Of a DNA stretch of 64,000 nucleotides, positions 46,835 to 57,699 are shown one piece after another. Location: assembly GCA_949317995.1 (NCBI GenBank), contig OX439043.1, positions 5,386,501-5,450,500 on the forward strand. Direction: 5' to 3'. A model generated the notes under the pieces. It was not told the DNA's origin. It worked only from the letters and a program-made list of their open reading frames with translations, and searched no databases. The stretch comes from Acholoe squamosa (lineage: Eukaryota; Annelida; Polychaeta; Phyllodocida; Polynoidae). The translations under genes were made by a program, and so were the position numbers. The stretch's first letter is position 1. Each line of letters begins with the position of its first letter.

Positions 46835-48295
46835 CCCAGGTGTTGTTACACCTATGCTACATAATACCAAAGAGCCTCTGTATCTACGACAGCATAGTTT
46901 TTACCATGATAATATTATCGTGAGGCATCGTATTGTCCACCAGGGTTAACTTGATGTATGTTTTGTGTAAATATTTGCAGGATTGAATAGACCTGACAAC
47001 TACTTTTTTAGATTTTGTAGTACCTGAGTGGGCTACAGAATAAGGATGAGTCTTAAAGGCGTCCAAGTAGATTGAGGATGGCGCTTATTAAGTGTGATAC
47101 GCCCTGGAGTTGGAGTGTCGAGTGTGTTGTGTGGAGTGTCCCTGCACGTGTGCCCTATGCTTTTATGATGCCACAGTCACGTGCTGGAGCACGGGCGGCT
47201 CCAGGTAATTAACATAATATCGTGTGATTGGTTATAATGATAGCCAATGAGGCGCTATGACATAATAACAGTGGTCATGCATGCCGCCACCACCTGGTGG
47301 TCAGTATGTGAACTATATGGGTTATGTAACATATGGGAACTCGCTTGGCAAAGTGAGATATGTGATATAGATGTATATCGATGTATAATATTCATATTAA
47401 TATAATATATGTTATTAAAGATATAATAATCAATAATTATGACGAAATATGACGTAATGTTATGTAACACTTATATACCTGAATATGCCTTTAATAGGTA
47501 AGGCAGATTGGGATCTAACAATTTATACCAAAATTCTTCTCTTGTTACCCACAAAGATGATATGATGTAGTGGCTTTTTCTGGCTGCATCATACCTAATG
47601 ACCTACGTGCCTAGGGGGTGCTCATTATTTAATAATGGGGGTGTGGGGATTTTCAAGCGGATGTGCAGAAAATTGTATGCCCACCTCCTTCGAAGGGATG
47701 AAACCTTCCCCACAACCCACACCAAACCCTTGATGTTGTAGAATGCATTCCTTGTTGCTTGTATATATGCAACCGTATACCTATTTCACTAGGCAGAGAA
47801 ACGTCTTTTTAACGTCTTTGTACAGAATGTTACAAAATGTTTTTGAGTACATGTTTTTACATTTAAAACAAATTTGAAACCTAATAAAAAAAGAGTAAAA
47901 ACCTATTATGCCAAGTGGGATATCCATACGTCTTTTTATAAATTAAGAGACCTCAATCTAAATGTAATCTGGAAAGATATAGTTACTCGGGACCAAAGGA
48001 ATCTCAGGTCCATTTAAGCTGTTCTGTATTGGTTGATAGCCAAGGTCATGTTACCATGACTGATACTTTTAACAGCCAATAGAAATCCTGCTCATCTAAC
48101 ACTCTCCAAGCAGATATCTGATTCTTCCTGTTAGTATACCGGCTTATGTAGCAAAAGAGGGGGGGGGGCTATTTTTTTTTTGGTTGAAATTTGACAACAT
48201 GGCCAAATCTGACCTAAGAAATAATTTTAGGCTGCTAGTACATGGTTATGTATATTATATATAAAGGCAAGACACTCTGGTCTCAGTCAATTCGT
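46835..48295. other. Noncoding stretch
   Basis: A very A/T-rich block lies at 47350-47450 and a poly-G/poly-T junction at 48158-48181. No gene or defined element seen. Confidence 0.45.
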
Positions 48296-48299
48296 ATCA

Positions 48300-48446
48300 C
48301 AGTAGGTGGCCCTACTGTCTATGCTTTTCCCCATAGACAGTGGTGCCATCTGGTACTGCAAAGATGATGGTGGATATCCACTGTCATCTTTGCAGTACAA
48401 GGTGGCACCACTGTCCAAAGGTTCTTGCATAGATGGCCACCTACTG
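48300..48446. repeat. Long hairpin with GTAGGTGGCC ends
   Basis: CAGTAGGTGGCC and GGCCACCTACTG are the ends. Inner pairs include GGTGCCATCTGGTACTGCAA / TTGCAGTACAAGGTGGCACC and GATGATGG / CTGTCATC around a TGGATATCCA centre. It lies directly against the next element. Confidence 0.75.
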
Positions 48447-49342
48447 CACAGAAAAAATAATGTTCAAAATCTTAGTCAGATGTTAGTCAAAAAGGCTAAC
48501 TTCCTAATAATACCTAGTCAAAAGCATGTGCCTAAGTGTCCAAGTTATTCTTAGTCAAATATGACTAACCATTAGTCAAAGTGCCCAACTTGCCTTGGCT
48601 TGCCTGATTGTGACTAAGATTCCTTGGTGGTTTTGACTAAGCATGCAATCTAATACTTTTGGTTTTAATCAAATGGTGAGTGTAAGCTCTATATAGGATC
48701 CACATCCCACAAAACATTGTAACATCATTTAGGAAGCATGTGAAATGCCTTACATCATTTCCATTAGAACCCCTGAGTCAAGTTACTCTGGGTCTCCCAC
48801 AAAGAAGCAGGTACATCTGTGGATATTTTACTTATCTAGACTCCCACAGAAAAGGTGTAACTACCTGTCTACCTAGTTTATTTAACAAATCATAAGGCTA
48901 TTTGATATATTTTGTCAAGCTTGATGTTATGTTGAATTGCAAAAGGCTCAAATGTATACAGTGCCTGAAAATCACCATCATTTTGACATCTATCAAATAA
49001 TTGATGGTACGAAGCCACCAGAAAAATCCTGTTTCAAACCATACTGCCACCTGGTAGGTAAAGGCAACAGTATATATTCCACTATACCTTAGTCAAAGTG
49101 ACTAAGGGATCTTAGTCAAAGTGACTAAGTGACAATTGCTAAGATAAGTTAGCCTGCCTGAAACTCCCAGCAGATACCTTGTTCAAGATTGTGCTTGGAG
49201 AGAGAAACTGATTTGGGTAGTCAATATGACTAACATAAACTAGACATTGTTAGTCACACATTAGTCATATGTACTTACTAAGATAATTTGGGAGTTTCGT
49301 CTTAGTTAAGTTAGACCGACCAAAGTGGATTTCTTTTCTGTG
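48447..49342. mobile_element. 896-bp element with CACAGAAAA ends and TTAGTCA repeats
   Basis: Inverted ends CACAGAAAAAATAA and TTTCTTTTCTGTG carry TG on both sides (48445-48446, 49343-49344). TTAGTCA/TGACTAA words occur more than a dozen times, clustered in the two ends, with a unique middle. Structurally it resembles the 52353 element, whose ends are packed with GTTTAG words. Confidence 0.65.
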
Positions 49343-49743
49343 TGGGAAATGAAGCAATAAAAGAACAAAATGCATCACAACAAGATATACTGATATAATA
49401 TGAAGGTCCGGAAATCAATGACAGGAAAGAAACCATAACAACCATTGGTTAATCTAGAAATAATTGAAATAGTTTAGGTAGCTCCATTTCCTTATGCTCA
49501 ATTTGGAATGATTATGAAACCCCTTTAACCTAAACAACAGAGGGTGTTTAGGTTCAAGATAGTCCTAGAGCTATAATAATTGTTAAAACTGAGGCAAGAG
49601 TCAAGTAGTTGTAGATTATGAGAAAACATAGGAACTACAGCTAATCTTAAAAGGAAAACTGAAAATGTGTGAGGAGAAAAAACTGATAAATCGTCTGATA
49701 AAATCATATTTTGCACAATATGACAAAGAAAATTGCTACCTAC

Positions 49744-49998
49744 CAACTCTCCTTCAGGTACGTAGCTGTAGCCCACGTCCTGGGTCCAACCCAAATCAGC
49801 GAACCTGTCATTGTTGTCCTGTTGGTGTGCTCTAAGTACGTCCCTGTCCACCCCAACGGGGTACTCACCCCCATGGACGAACCCGGAGGTAGCTGTGGGG
49901 GCTCCTATGGACAGGAGGACGACCAGGAGGAGGGAGGCCAGGGGTAGAGCTGACCACAGGGTACTAGCACCCCTCTGTGAACTGCTGTATGACAACAT
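49744..49998 (-). CDS. Candidate first exon of a secreted precursor (signal peptide)
   Basis: An 85-codon exon. Residues 14-39 (LWSALPLASLLLVVLLSIG...) form a signal peptide with likely cleavage near TATSG/F. The mature start is FVHGGEYPVGVDRDVLRAHQ, ending GYSYVPEGEL at a donor TTG/GTAGGT in phase 0. The start codon has A at -3 and lies about 195 bp below a TATA box with a palindromic CRE. The exon at 31044-31286 starts in phase 0 and could be its 3' partner across an 18-kb intron, giving a 165-residue precursor, though other exons may lie between. No family recognised. The frame runs on past the donor to 49525 into low-quality sequence. Confidence 0.6.
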
Positions 49999-50192
49999 GG
50001 TGATTTGAAGTGGACTGGGGTTTTTAAACTGGATGCTCCTGGAGATTTCAGTAGGTAAGTCCTGTTGTGAGTGGCTCAGTGAACAGTGAGAGGAACTCCA
50101 CAGGTATTAAGTCTTTGAGCAGCTCACGGCGACACTAACTCCCCCTGGTGAGCCCCTCCCTAACTCTACCTCTCACACCGAGCTGCTCCTGC

Positions 50193-50198
50193 TATATA
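50193..50198 (-). promoter_or_regulatory. TATA box of secreted-precursor gene
   Basis: CTATATAG lies about 195 bp upstream of the start codon at 49998 in G/C-richer sequence, an appropriate place for a core promoter. Confidence 0.6.
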
Positions 50199-50220
50199 GG
50201 ACGTAGGGACGCCCACCTGT

Positions 50221-50230
50221 GTGACGTCAC
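50221..50230. promoter_or_regulatory. Palindromic CRE (GTGACGTCAC)
   Basis: A full consensus CREB/ATF site sits about 25 bp upstream of the TATA box. This arrangement is common in cAMP-responsive peptide-hormone genes, so it supports a regulated secretory role by inference. Confidence 0.6.
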
Positions 50231-50347
50231 AGCTCAGGCTGAGCTCTGACTGGCTGGTTTATGGACTGAATGAAGGTAAAGTTGTAGGTGTAGGAATAAG
50301 GTAGGAGGGAGCCCTGCAGCGCTGGCGTGAGAGGTAAGGGAACCATT

Positions 50348-50587
50348 CAACCCTTCAAGGGACGCTGATGTAGGAGTGCATCATGCCCATTGGTTGTCAT
50401 GATGCACCAATGAAATGCTGGTGAGACTGCTCACCAGCACTTCATTGGAGCATCATGCCGACCCTACAGGATTGACTGTATTAACCCGGAAGGGTCAGCA
50501 TGAGGCACGAATGCAGCCCTGGCACGTTACTTGCCAGGGCTGCATTCATGCCTCATGCATTAATGCACCAGTGGCCATTAAAGGGTT
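50348..50587. mobile_element. Foldback element upstream of secreted-precursor promoter
   Basis: AACCCTTCAAGGGACGCTGA to CCATTAAAGGGTTAA, full length, about 120 bp above the CRE. Confidence 0.82.
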
Positions 50588-50689
50588 AAAAAGTAACTGA
50601 AAAGGGTAGAGAGGCTTCCCCTAAACAAACAGTACAGCTTCAGCTGGTGTATGAAGTGCCGCTCACATACCGCAGTAGCCCGTTTGAGA

Positions 50690-50868
50690 GCCCGGGTGCT
50701 TATTGATTTCAATACCTCTGTACCCCAGGCCATTTTTTTGGGTACAGACACTTACTAAAAACTGTTTTTAGTGCTGAAGATTGATTCAATACCGCTGTAA
50801 CCCCGGCGGCTATTTAAGACTGGCTCTTATTTGAGACCCCGGCACTTAAACGGGCCACTACAGTATGC
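50690..50868. repeat. Interspersed repeat (GAGACCCCGG family)
   Basis: CTGTTTTTAGTGCTGAAGAT and GAGACCCCGGCACTTAAACG match 35195-35335. An inverted member is at 51160-51268. Confidence 0.6.
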
Positions 50869-51159
50869 GCACGTTCAAACGTTTAGTTATAAATGTTCTG
50901 CAGACATAGGTTAGAAATACAGTTGTGGATATCTACCAAAAATCGGAAATCTACCAAAAGAATATAGATGAAAAAAATAATGTTGATAAGACTATGCCAA
51001 CGTGAAGCCTTGAAAACTGGACCTTCTACATTCAATGTCAACTTGCTATCACTATACTGCAGATTCTGATGAAGATTGGTCCATTAAAATGTCATCATGA
51101 TCATCACATTTTCATAGACCTCATACCTATAGCCAGGAGAATATGTCATTCCCTTGGCT

Positions 51160-51268
51160 GTATAAGCGCCTGGGTCTCAAATAAGCACCGGTTATGAATA
51201 AGAACTGGGGGTACAGAGGTATTGAAATTAATAATTACCTGGGCGCTTAAACAGCCACTACGGTATAC
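51160..51268. repeat. Interspersed repeat (GAGACCCCGG family), inverted
   Basis: GGGTCTCAAATAAGCACCGG and GGCGCTTAAACAGCCACTAC are the inverse of the other members. Confidence 0.55.
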
Positions 51269-51348
51269 ACAAATAGCACTATGCATGTACCTACATGGGT
51301 ATATATATAGCCTATCAGGATAAAGGATACCCAATATACAACTGTAAT

Positions 51349-51470
51349 CCAATATAACATAAATATGGATGCCCAAAGTTTGTATGTTGACGAATATTGC
51401 ATGAGCCGAAGACGAGTGCAATGTCTTCAATATACAAACCATGGGCATCCATATTTATGTCATATTAGGG
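51349..51470. repeat. Palindromic repeat, about 120 bp
   Basis: AATATAACATAAATATGGAT through GCCCAAAGTTTGTAT pairs with ATACAAACCATGGGC through ATCCATATTTATGTCATATT around a 45-bp unpaired centre. Confidence 0.7.
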
Positions 51471-51605
51471 TTATAGCACCTTTTCCTACATTTTGTATTT
51501 ATTTCTTACCTGATATCCCCAGAATAAATTCAGCAGAAGACATTTTGTAAGTGCCAGTGATACTCCCCAGTTCACTCTGCGCGAAGCCATTGTTATTATT
51601 CCTCA

Positions 51606-52070
51606 CCAGTAGCGGTACTGCTGTGTTTACACCCATTTTTCGTACTGAATCCTACCATGACATGTCGAGATATTAAAACATACATATCCTTAGACATTCT
51701 AGATGATCCCTCCATGCCAAATTAGTCCATAATGTTAACAATAAAGAAGAATCCATTGATTTTTCCATCGTAAGCGAGTCGCGGTCTGGCCATTCCCACA
51801 CACCTCCTTGTCCGATGAAAGTGTGTCAGTGACCCGGATGTGGATATAGGTCATTTTCTCGTCGTATGAGGAAGACGCTGAAAATGTCGGACCGGGACTC
51901 GCTTAGGCTTGAGAAATCATTGGATTCTTCTTTATTTTGAACATATTGGACATAAAAAGCATGGAGGGATCATCTAGAATGTCTACGGATGTCTTCTTTT
52001 TAATAACTCGACATGTCATGGTTGGATTCAATACGAACAGTGGGTGTAAACACAGGACTACCTCTACAGA
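51606..52070. mobile_element. Palindromic MITE, about 465 bp
   Basis: Ends near CAGTAGCGGTACTGCTGTGT and GTGTAAACACAGGACTACCT. The arms include CATGACATGTCGAGATATTA / TAATAACTCGACATGTCATG and AAGAAGAATCCATTGATTT / AAATCATTGGATTCTTCTT, so more than 150 bp pairs on each side. The centre holds TAAGCGAGTCGCGG / CGGGACTCGCTTA. Confidence 0.78.
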
Positions 52071-52109
52071 TTAGAATTTATTTATTTTCACATTGGATTT
52101 CATCAACGT

Positions 52110-52180
52110 TCAGTGTGGCGTAATGGCTAAGGCTACCGCCTACCTCCACTGCGGCCGGGGTTCAATACTCCTACGAGTTG
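52110..52180 (+). repeat. tRNA-like SINE head
   Basis: An A-box-like TGGCGTAATGGCTAAGGC and a B-box-like GGGGTTCAATACTCC are about 40 bp apart. The cloverleaf is poor, so it is read as a SINE remnant. Confidence 0.45.
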
Positions 52181-52352
52181 GGACAATTTTCACATTGAAA
52201 CAATGGCAAGACTGAATTTGTATGTCTCACCACTTTCTCAAACTTGACCTAGAAAAAATATATCCAAAAATCCAAAAAAAGCATATGTGTCATATATGCT
52301 TTGATAAGGCACTGGTAGAGGATAGCATAACAGTAAGGGAGGTGGCAGAATA

Positions 52353-53439
52353 CACTGCAAAAATGGTGTTTAGACTTTAAACATCTTTTAAACATGTTTA
52401 GGTCTAAACACATTTAAAACCTAAACATATAGGTCAGTTAGGTGTCTCATTGACTACACATTTAGAAAATGAACACTTTTATTTGAACTACATAAACATT
52501 TATGCTAAACATGTTTAGATGTTTAGAGTTGAAACAGTTGAATAATAGGTGTTTAGATTTAAACACCAATATGTTTAGATACTTGGATGTTGAATCCACA
52601 CCAGGTAGCAGCACTACCTTTGAATGGACTATCTGCACACAGTTATAATCAATTGTTGTGACAAATGACCCCAAATCCCATGTTTATCATGGTTTCATTT
52701 CATAGAATATCATGTGAATAGAAAGGGCAATAGAAAATTGACTAGATTCACCTTACGCCACCATCATTAGCATAAAATAATCAATAAGCTCCATGACTGA
52801 CACCTATTTGATGTTATTCTGGAATAGATAAGGCAATATCCTTCCTGCTGTAGAGGTCAGCGAAAACTTACTTGGAAGCACCAGGTTTCGAACCCGGTAC
52901 CTCTCAACTTGCAAGCGAGCGCTCTACCACTGAGCTTCATCCCCAGACCTGACGTTCTCTACCTTCCACCTACATCTGGATCGGTATGACACAAGTGGGC
53001 AGTGTTCACTGGCTGACCAGCCCCTGGGGGCTGGTGCAACAGGAACGGGGACAGATAGCATACCGCCATGGACTCACAGCCAGAGCTGGCCCCTACACTG
53101 CCAAGCTGTTGTACTTTCTCAAGTCTCTCATTCTGATGCAGTGTGTAATATATGTACACGTAAATAGCTGTGGCTGACATCTTGGGAGACTTGGACAAGT
53201 AAATACCTGCTGGTATCGCCCCAATAAATGAGAAAACAAACAAAATATATCTCTTTTTTCTAATGCATACATGCCTGCAAATCTAAACACAAAGTTTTAA
53301 CCCAAACACCTACATTTCTAAACACTTGAGCTAAGCACATTGTTTGGCTAAACATGTTTAGGAAATTAATGTGATTACAAAAACATTGCGAGAATATGTT
53401 TAGAATTGTGTTTAGGATCTAAACACCGTTTTTGCAGTG
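52353..53439. mobile_element. 1087-bp element with CACTGCAAAAA ends, TA target duplication
   Basis: CACTGCAAAAATGGTGTTTA and the inverse of AAACACCGTTTTTGCAGTG are the termini, and TA flanks each (52351-52352, 53440-53441). GTTTAG/CTAAAC words crowd both ends. A tRNA-Cys-like sequence sits inside (52884-52954). The CACTG ends again suggest an EnSpm/CACTA relative; no transposase. Confidence 0.78.
52884..52954 (-). repeat. tRNA-Cys-like pseudogene or SINE head
   Basis: On the minus strand it reads GGGGATGAAGCTCAGTGGTA with a perfect D-arm, a loop TTGCAAG (anticodon GCA), and GGTTCGAAACC as B box, followed by CCA. The acceptor stem pairs poorly (one mismatch and several G-T pairs), and the anticodon stem has one mismatch, so function as a tRNA is doubtful. 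Confidence 0.65.
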
Positions 53440-53543
53440 TAGTGGTATAATACCAAATATTAATTTTGTATGACTGCTGACACCTCATTAGTCTCAGGTG
53501 TTGGAGGGTATTTAATATCGAAGGGCTGTAAATGACTAATCCT

Positions 53544-53698
53544 TTAACCCGTTAAAGGCTGCATTAATGCATTGTGCCCATTGGTCGTCATGATGCTCCA
53601 ATGAAGTGCTGGCGAGCAGTCTCTCCAGCATTTCATTGGTGCATCATGACGACCAATGGTCATGATGCATTAATGCATCAGCGGCCCCTAAAGGGTTA
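53544..53698. mobile_element. Short foldback element (155 bp)
   Basis: TTAACCCGTTAAAGGCTGCA to CGGCCCCTAAAGGGTTAA. It lacks the central GACCCTCCAGG module and is therefore the minimal fold in this window. Confidence 0.83.
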
Positions 53699-54228
53699 AA
53701 GAATATGGTCAGCTATTTCCATTGCAGTGCATTATAATACCTTGTGCATAAGAGAAAAGATGATGTCCCAGACAGTGAATCAGGAAAGATGGGAGTCAGC
53801 ATTGAAAAGGGATCTTTCAAATGAAAGTCACTGCACCCCAACTCTAACATGGTATCAAATGAAACTCAAACCCTAGACTGTCACATTAATCATCTATTGT
53901 CAGCCTGGGGGGGGGGGAGGCTTGACCCTGAGAACTGATTTTGCCAAATGATCTGCCCAAAAATCGAGATGCATGTGGATTGACACGTCACAATGAAAAC
54001 TTGAATTGCACTTGACCCCCCCCCCCCCGTGTAAAGGTTTTTGAGGTTTTGCCCCCCCCCCACCAAGAAGCTCTATTTCAAAATGACCCGCCCTATATAT
54101 GACAAGACCCCCTCCCCCCCCCCCACCTGGCAATGAATAACTCGGCCCATAGACCAGGTGGTTTATTCGGTTTTGTGTGTCTAGCCCTTATGGTTCTCAA
54201 CATAATGAAAAACTAAAGATTGACAATT

Positions 54229-54532
<304 letters not shown>

Positions 54533-55225
54533 GCAATTATCAGTAAACAATGTAGTGTTCTTATAAAAAAGCATCCCTCATGCATTTATAATGCAGCATC
54601 TGGTGCATTTAGCCGAAATGTGACGTCATAACGTCACAACGTCATAACGTCACATAAGAAGGGTGTGACTGCATTTTTCAAGGTTTGCAGGAGAGGCAAA
54701 AGAAGGGTTCCACCTACTATAGAATTATGTTGTCACAACGATATTGCACTGGGGTCTGTAGGCATACATGTCATAGAAAGAGCTTCAGTACTTTCACAGT
54801 AGACAGATAAGGGTAAATAGATGTGAAAACTCAAGAAAACTCACTTCTGCCAAAATGTCAGTTACAACCTTCTTGCACTAAGGCAATGATAAGATGTAAT
54901 AGTTTGGTGGAAAATGTACAAAAGTTGGTGCTCAGATATTCTAGCTAAATCTGTTTTAAAGGTGAATTCGGGTAATTTGAGCTTGCTGAATTCAAACCTG
55001 TCATATGGGGAGACCTAATCATTATGCATGTACCCCAAATCCAAGATGGCTTCCACCAAGGCATACATTGGACACTGTTTTATCATCACTATAAAACAAA
55101 TGCTATTAATGGAAGAAGTTGTCATAGAAGGAATTTCTATTTATCCCGATCTCCAATAAGGTAAATTTTTATACCTAACCGTAAGCGATGATGTACCTAA
55201 TTCCTAGTAAAATCCATGTATTTAT

Positions 55226-55583
55226 TCCTTTAGGGGCCGCTTATGCATTAATGCATCATGCCCATTGGTCGTCATAATGCACCAATGAAGTGCTGGCATG
55301 ACTGCTCGCCAGCACTTCATTGGAGCATCATGCCGACCCTCCGGGAGTTTATGTATCAACCGTGTAGGGTCGGCATGATGCTCCAATGAAGTGCTGGTGA
55401 TCAGTCACGTCAGCACTTCATTGGAGCATCATGTGGACCCTCCCGGAGTATATGTATCAATCCCAGAGGGTCAGCATGATGCTCCAATGAAGTGCTGGCA
55501 AGTAGTCTCGCCAGCACTTTATCGGTGCATCATGACGACCAATGGGCATGATCCACTCCTGCATCAGCAGCCCTTAAAGAGTT
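55226..55583. mobile_element. Foldback element with extra internal unit
   Basis: About 358 bp. CCAGCACTTCATTGGAGCAT with the following GACCCTCC block occurs twice and its inverse twice, so the central hairpin has been duplicated relative to the 260-bp form. Confidence 0.8.
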
Positions 55584-55719
55584 GTAGGGCCTCCTGTTAT
55601 ATACCTTCCCTCTAATTATTGATAAGCTCTAGGACACACCTGGGACCTGCAAATGCAAATATATTACTTCTCTACAGAGCCCAACCCTTGCCTATAAGAC
55701 ACACCGAATGTAGGTCTCC

Positions 55720-56049
55720 CACTGAACAGGACTCGAGTTGGGAAGGTTCACAACTTGGGCAAGGAGAACGTGATTTTCCCTGGAAATTTGGACACGCCAG
55801 AACATCTTATACTTGAGAAAAAAAAAATGTCCAGTTCCTGAGAATATCCTGAGTCTTTCCTGAGAATATCCCAAGTCTTTACCAAAGAAATTCCTGAGAA
55901 ATTCTCAAGATCTAGACTCGAGAAATTTCTTGAGTGTAAGATGTTATGGCGTCTCCAAATTCCGGGGAAATTCACATTCTCTATTCTTGTCATATTCACA
56001 AGTCGAGACTCGAGAAATTCCTGAGAAATTCCCGAGATCTTGTTCAGTG
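55720..56049. mobile_element. 330-bp MITE with CACTGAACA ends, copy 1
   Basis: CACTGAACAGGACTCGAG and the inverse of GATCTTGTTCAGTG are termini. CTGAGAAATTC/GAATTTCTCAG and CTCGAG-like words recur throughout. An inverted relative is at 62898-63196. Confidence 0.78.
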
Positions 56050-56323
56050 GGATATAAGCAGGGGCTTATATGTGGGGTTTTGTGGTAAAAACTGAGGGAT
56101 TTAGTTTGGTGGGCGGGGCATCGAACGCCTCCTTCATGCCAGTAATTGAGAATTTTATTTTCCTCTTTTAAGTCTAAAATTCAGTTAAAAACTAAATAGA
56201 GGCAGGCACCCCCTCCTTTTTCAGAATCCTTGATCTGTCACTGATAAGTGGAATATGATTCGAACCACTTTACGGTCCACTAATACAGGAGTACATCATG
56301 TCCATGCATCAATGAAGTGCTGC

Positions 56324-56953
56324 CACTGAAAGCACCAAGGTCGTCAGACTGACGATACCCAAAACTTCAACCTTAGGTACTCAGATTGAGCACCCAGGGT
56401 AGTCAACCTAATGGGGTTAGGTCAAGACACTCACCCAAGGTAGTCAAATTGATTACATAATGTTGTTAGAGTGACAACCTTGGTGCTGACTAACTTGGGT
56501 CCTCAATCTGACTACTTAAAGCTGTAGATTTGGGTATCGTCAAATTGAGCACCTAAAGTCCTCAGCGGTGAAGACATTCAGTTGAAGACTGAAGGCCTGA
56601 TCATCAAACATGAGTGGCACATACCTGCCACCTTGTGAGTATGTTACATATTGTCAACAGAATGCCATAGACTCATACTGGGGAGAGGTATACTGAGGGA
56701 ATTCACTAGGTTACGTCTTTCGAGGAGAAGCGCTAACGTGGCGCCAATTTCGCTTGTAAAATATGAGCAGTAAACTTTCGCATATTCACCGGTACCAGGG
56801 ACACACTTCCGATCATACCGTTTCTCCCCGAAAGGGTTCACGAATTCACTACCTGTAAGGTGCTGCCCCCTGCCTATACCTCTTCCGAAGAGTGTCTTGA
56901 CCTCTTCCACAGATTCCATCCTCAATCTGACGAGATCTGCAGGGTTTTCAGTG
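56324..56953. mobile_element. 630-bp CACTG MITE, second member, itself interrupted
   Basis: Termini CACTGAAAGCACC and GCAGGGTTTTCAGTG. Inverted relative to 2796-3263, which it matches except for an extra block at 56709-56851. Confidence 0.8.
56709..56841. mobile_element. 133-bp MITE with 10-bp target duplication, MULE-like
   Basis: GAATTCACTA occurs on both sides (56699-56708, 56842-56851), and the block is missing from the related MITE at 2796-3263. The ends are imperfect inverted repeats: GTCTTTCGAGGAGAAGCG against CCTTTCGGGGAGAAACG. A 9-10-bp duplication points to Mutator-type transposition, by inference. Confidence 0.65.
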
Positions 56954-57007
56954 TGGTGAGGCTGCTCACCAGCACTTTGCTTGTGCATTATGCTGACGCT
57001 CTTCGAT

Positions 57008-57180
57008 TATATCAACCCTGCACGGCTAACATGATACATAGATGCAACCCTGGCAAAAAACTATATCAACCCTTGTACGGCTAACATGATACATAGATGC
57101 AACCCTGGCAAGAAACTATATCAACCCTGTATGGCTAACATGATACATAGATGCAACCCTGGCAAGAAACTAGTTCATCA
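57008..57180. repeat. 60-bp tandem repeat in foldback remnant
   Basis: CGGCTAACATGATACATAGA followed by TGCAACCCTGGCAA is repeated three times. The words derive from the foldback centre (GTCAGCATGATGC, GCAGCCCTGGC). Confidence 0.75.
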
Positions 57181-57271
57181 TGCACGGCTTCTTTAATGCA
57201 AGTGACTACCATGTATTCATGCACTATGTGGGACCTAACTGGTTATCATGAAGGTTTAGAATGAGTATGAA

Positions 57272-57424
57272 CAGGGGCGTAGGAAAAGGGGGGGCCAGGG
57301 GGGCCTGGGCCCCCCCCCCAATAATGAGGAGGTTCCCTATATAAGCCTATATAAAAATATAGCAGGCCCCCCAATCGAGACCCCTGGGCCCCCCCCCAAT
57401 AAAAATTTGCTTCCTACGCCCCTG
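57272..57424. mobile_element. 153-bp MITE with CAGGGGCGTAGGAA ends, ATGAA target duplication
   Basis: CAGGGGCGTAGGAA and TTCCTACGCCCCTG are perfect inverted termini. ATGAA is on both sides (57267-57271, 57425-57429). G- and C-runs lie near each end. A truncated relative is at 5149-5275. Confidence 0.85.
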
Positions 57425-57699
57425 ATGAATATGACATTTGTAGTAATATCCCTCCGACACAATAGAATACCTATCATTATTACACGAATTCTGTGATTTT
57501 GGGTGCTTTTTCTGGATATCCCAGTTCTGATATTCCTGCATATTGTGCGACCCCTTATGAGCAGATCCCAGGTGGATATCAGCACTCTTTGAGGTGGATA
57601 TCAGCACTCTTTGAGGTGGATATCAGCACTGTTTGGGGTGGATATCAGCACTCCTAACATGTCATATGTTACATGTTAAAACCCACGAAATTTCCATGG

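Larger units (their letters stand above)
56270..57000. mobile_element. Foldback element split by a CACTG MITE
   Basis: The left part (56270-56323, GTACATCATGTCCATGCATC through GAAGTGCTG) resumes at 56954 with TGGTGAGGCTGCTCACCAGC. Joined across the insertion, the order is that of an ordinary foldback element. Confidence 0.65.

Noticed and set aside
46108-46864. Long overlapping frames on both strands (MMLECTSG and MPLVHSSI repeats)
   Set aside because: A 24-bp satellite whose unit is a multiple of three and lacks stops gives open frames on both strands; there is no signal, promoter or splice evidence.
52884-52954. Functional tRNA-Cys gene
   Set aside because: Acceptor stem mismatch plus several wobble pairs and position inside a transposon argue for a pseudogene or SINE head.
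56644-56988. 114-residue minus-strand frame (EFVNPFGEKRYDRK...)
   Set aside because: It runs across a MITE and a nested 133-bp MITE with a 10-bp duplication; the readable part is the nested element.
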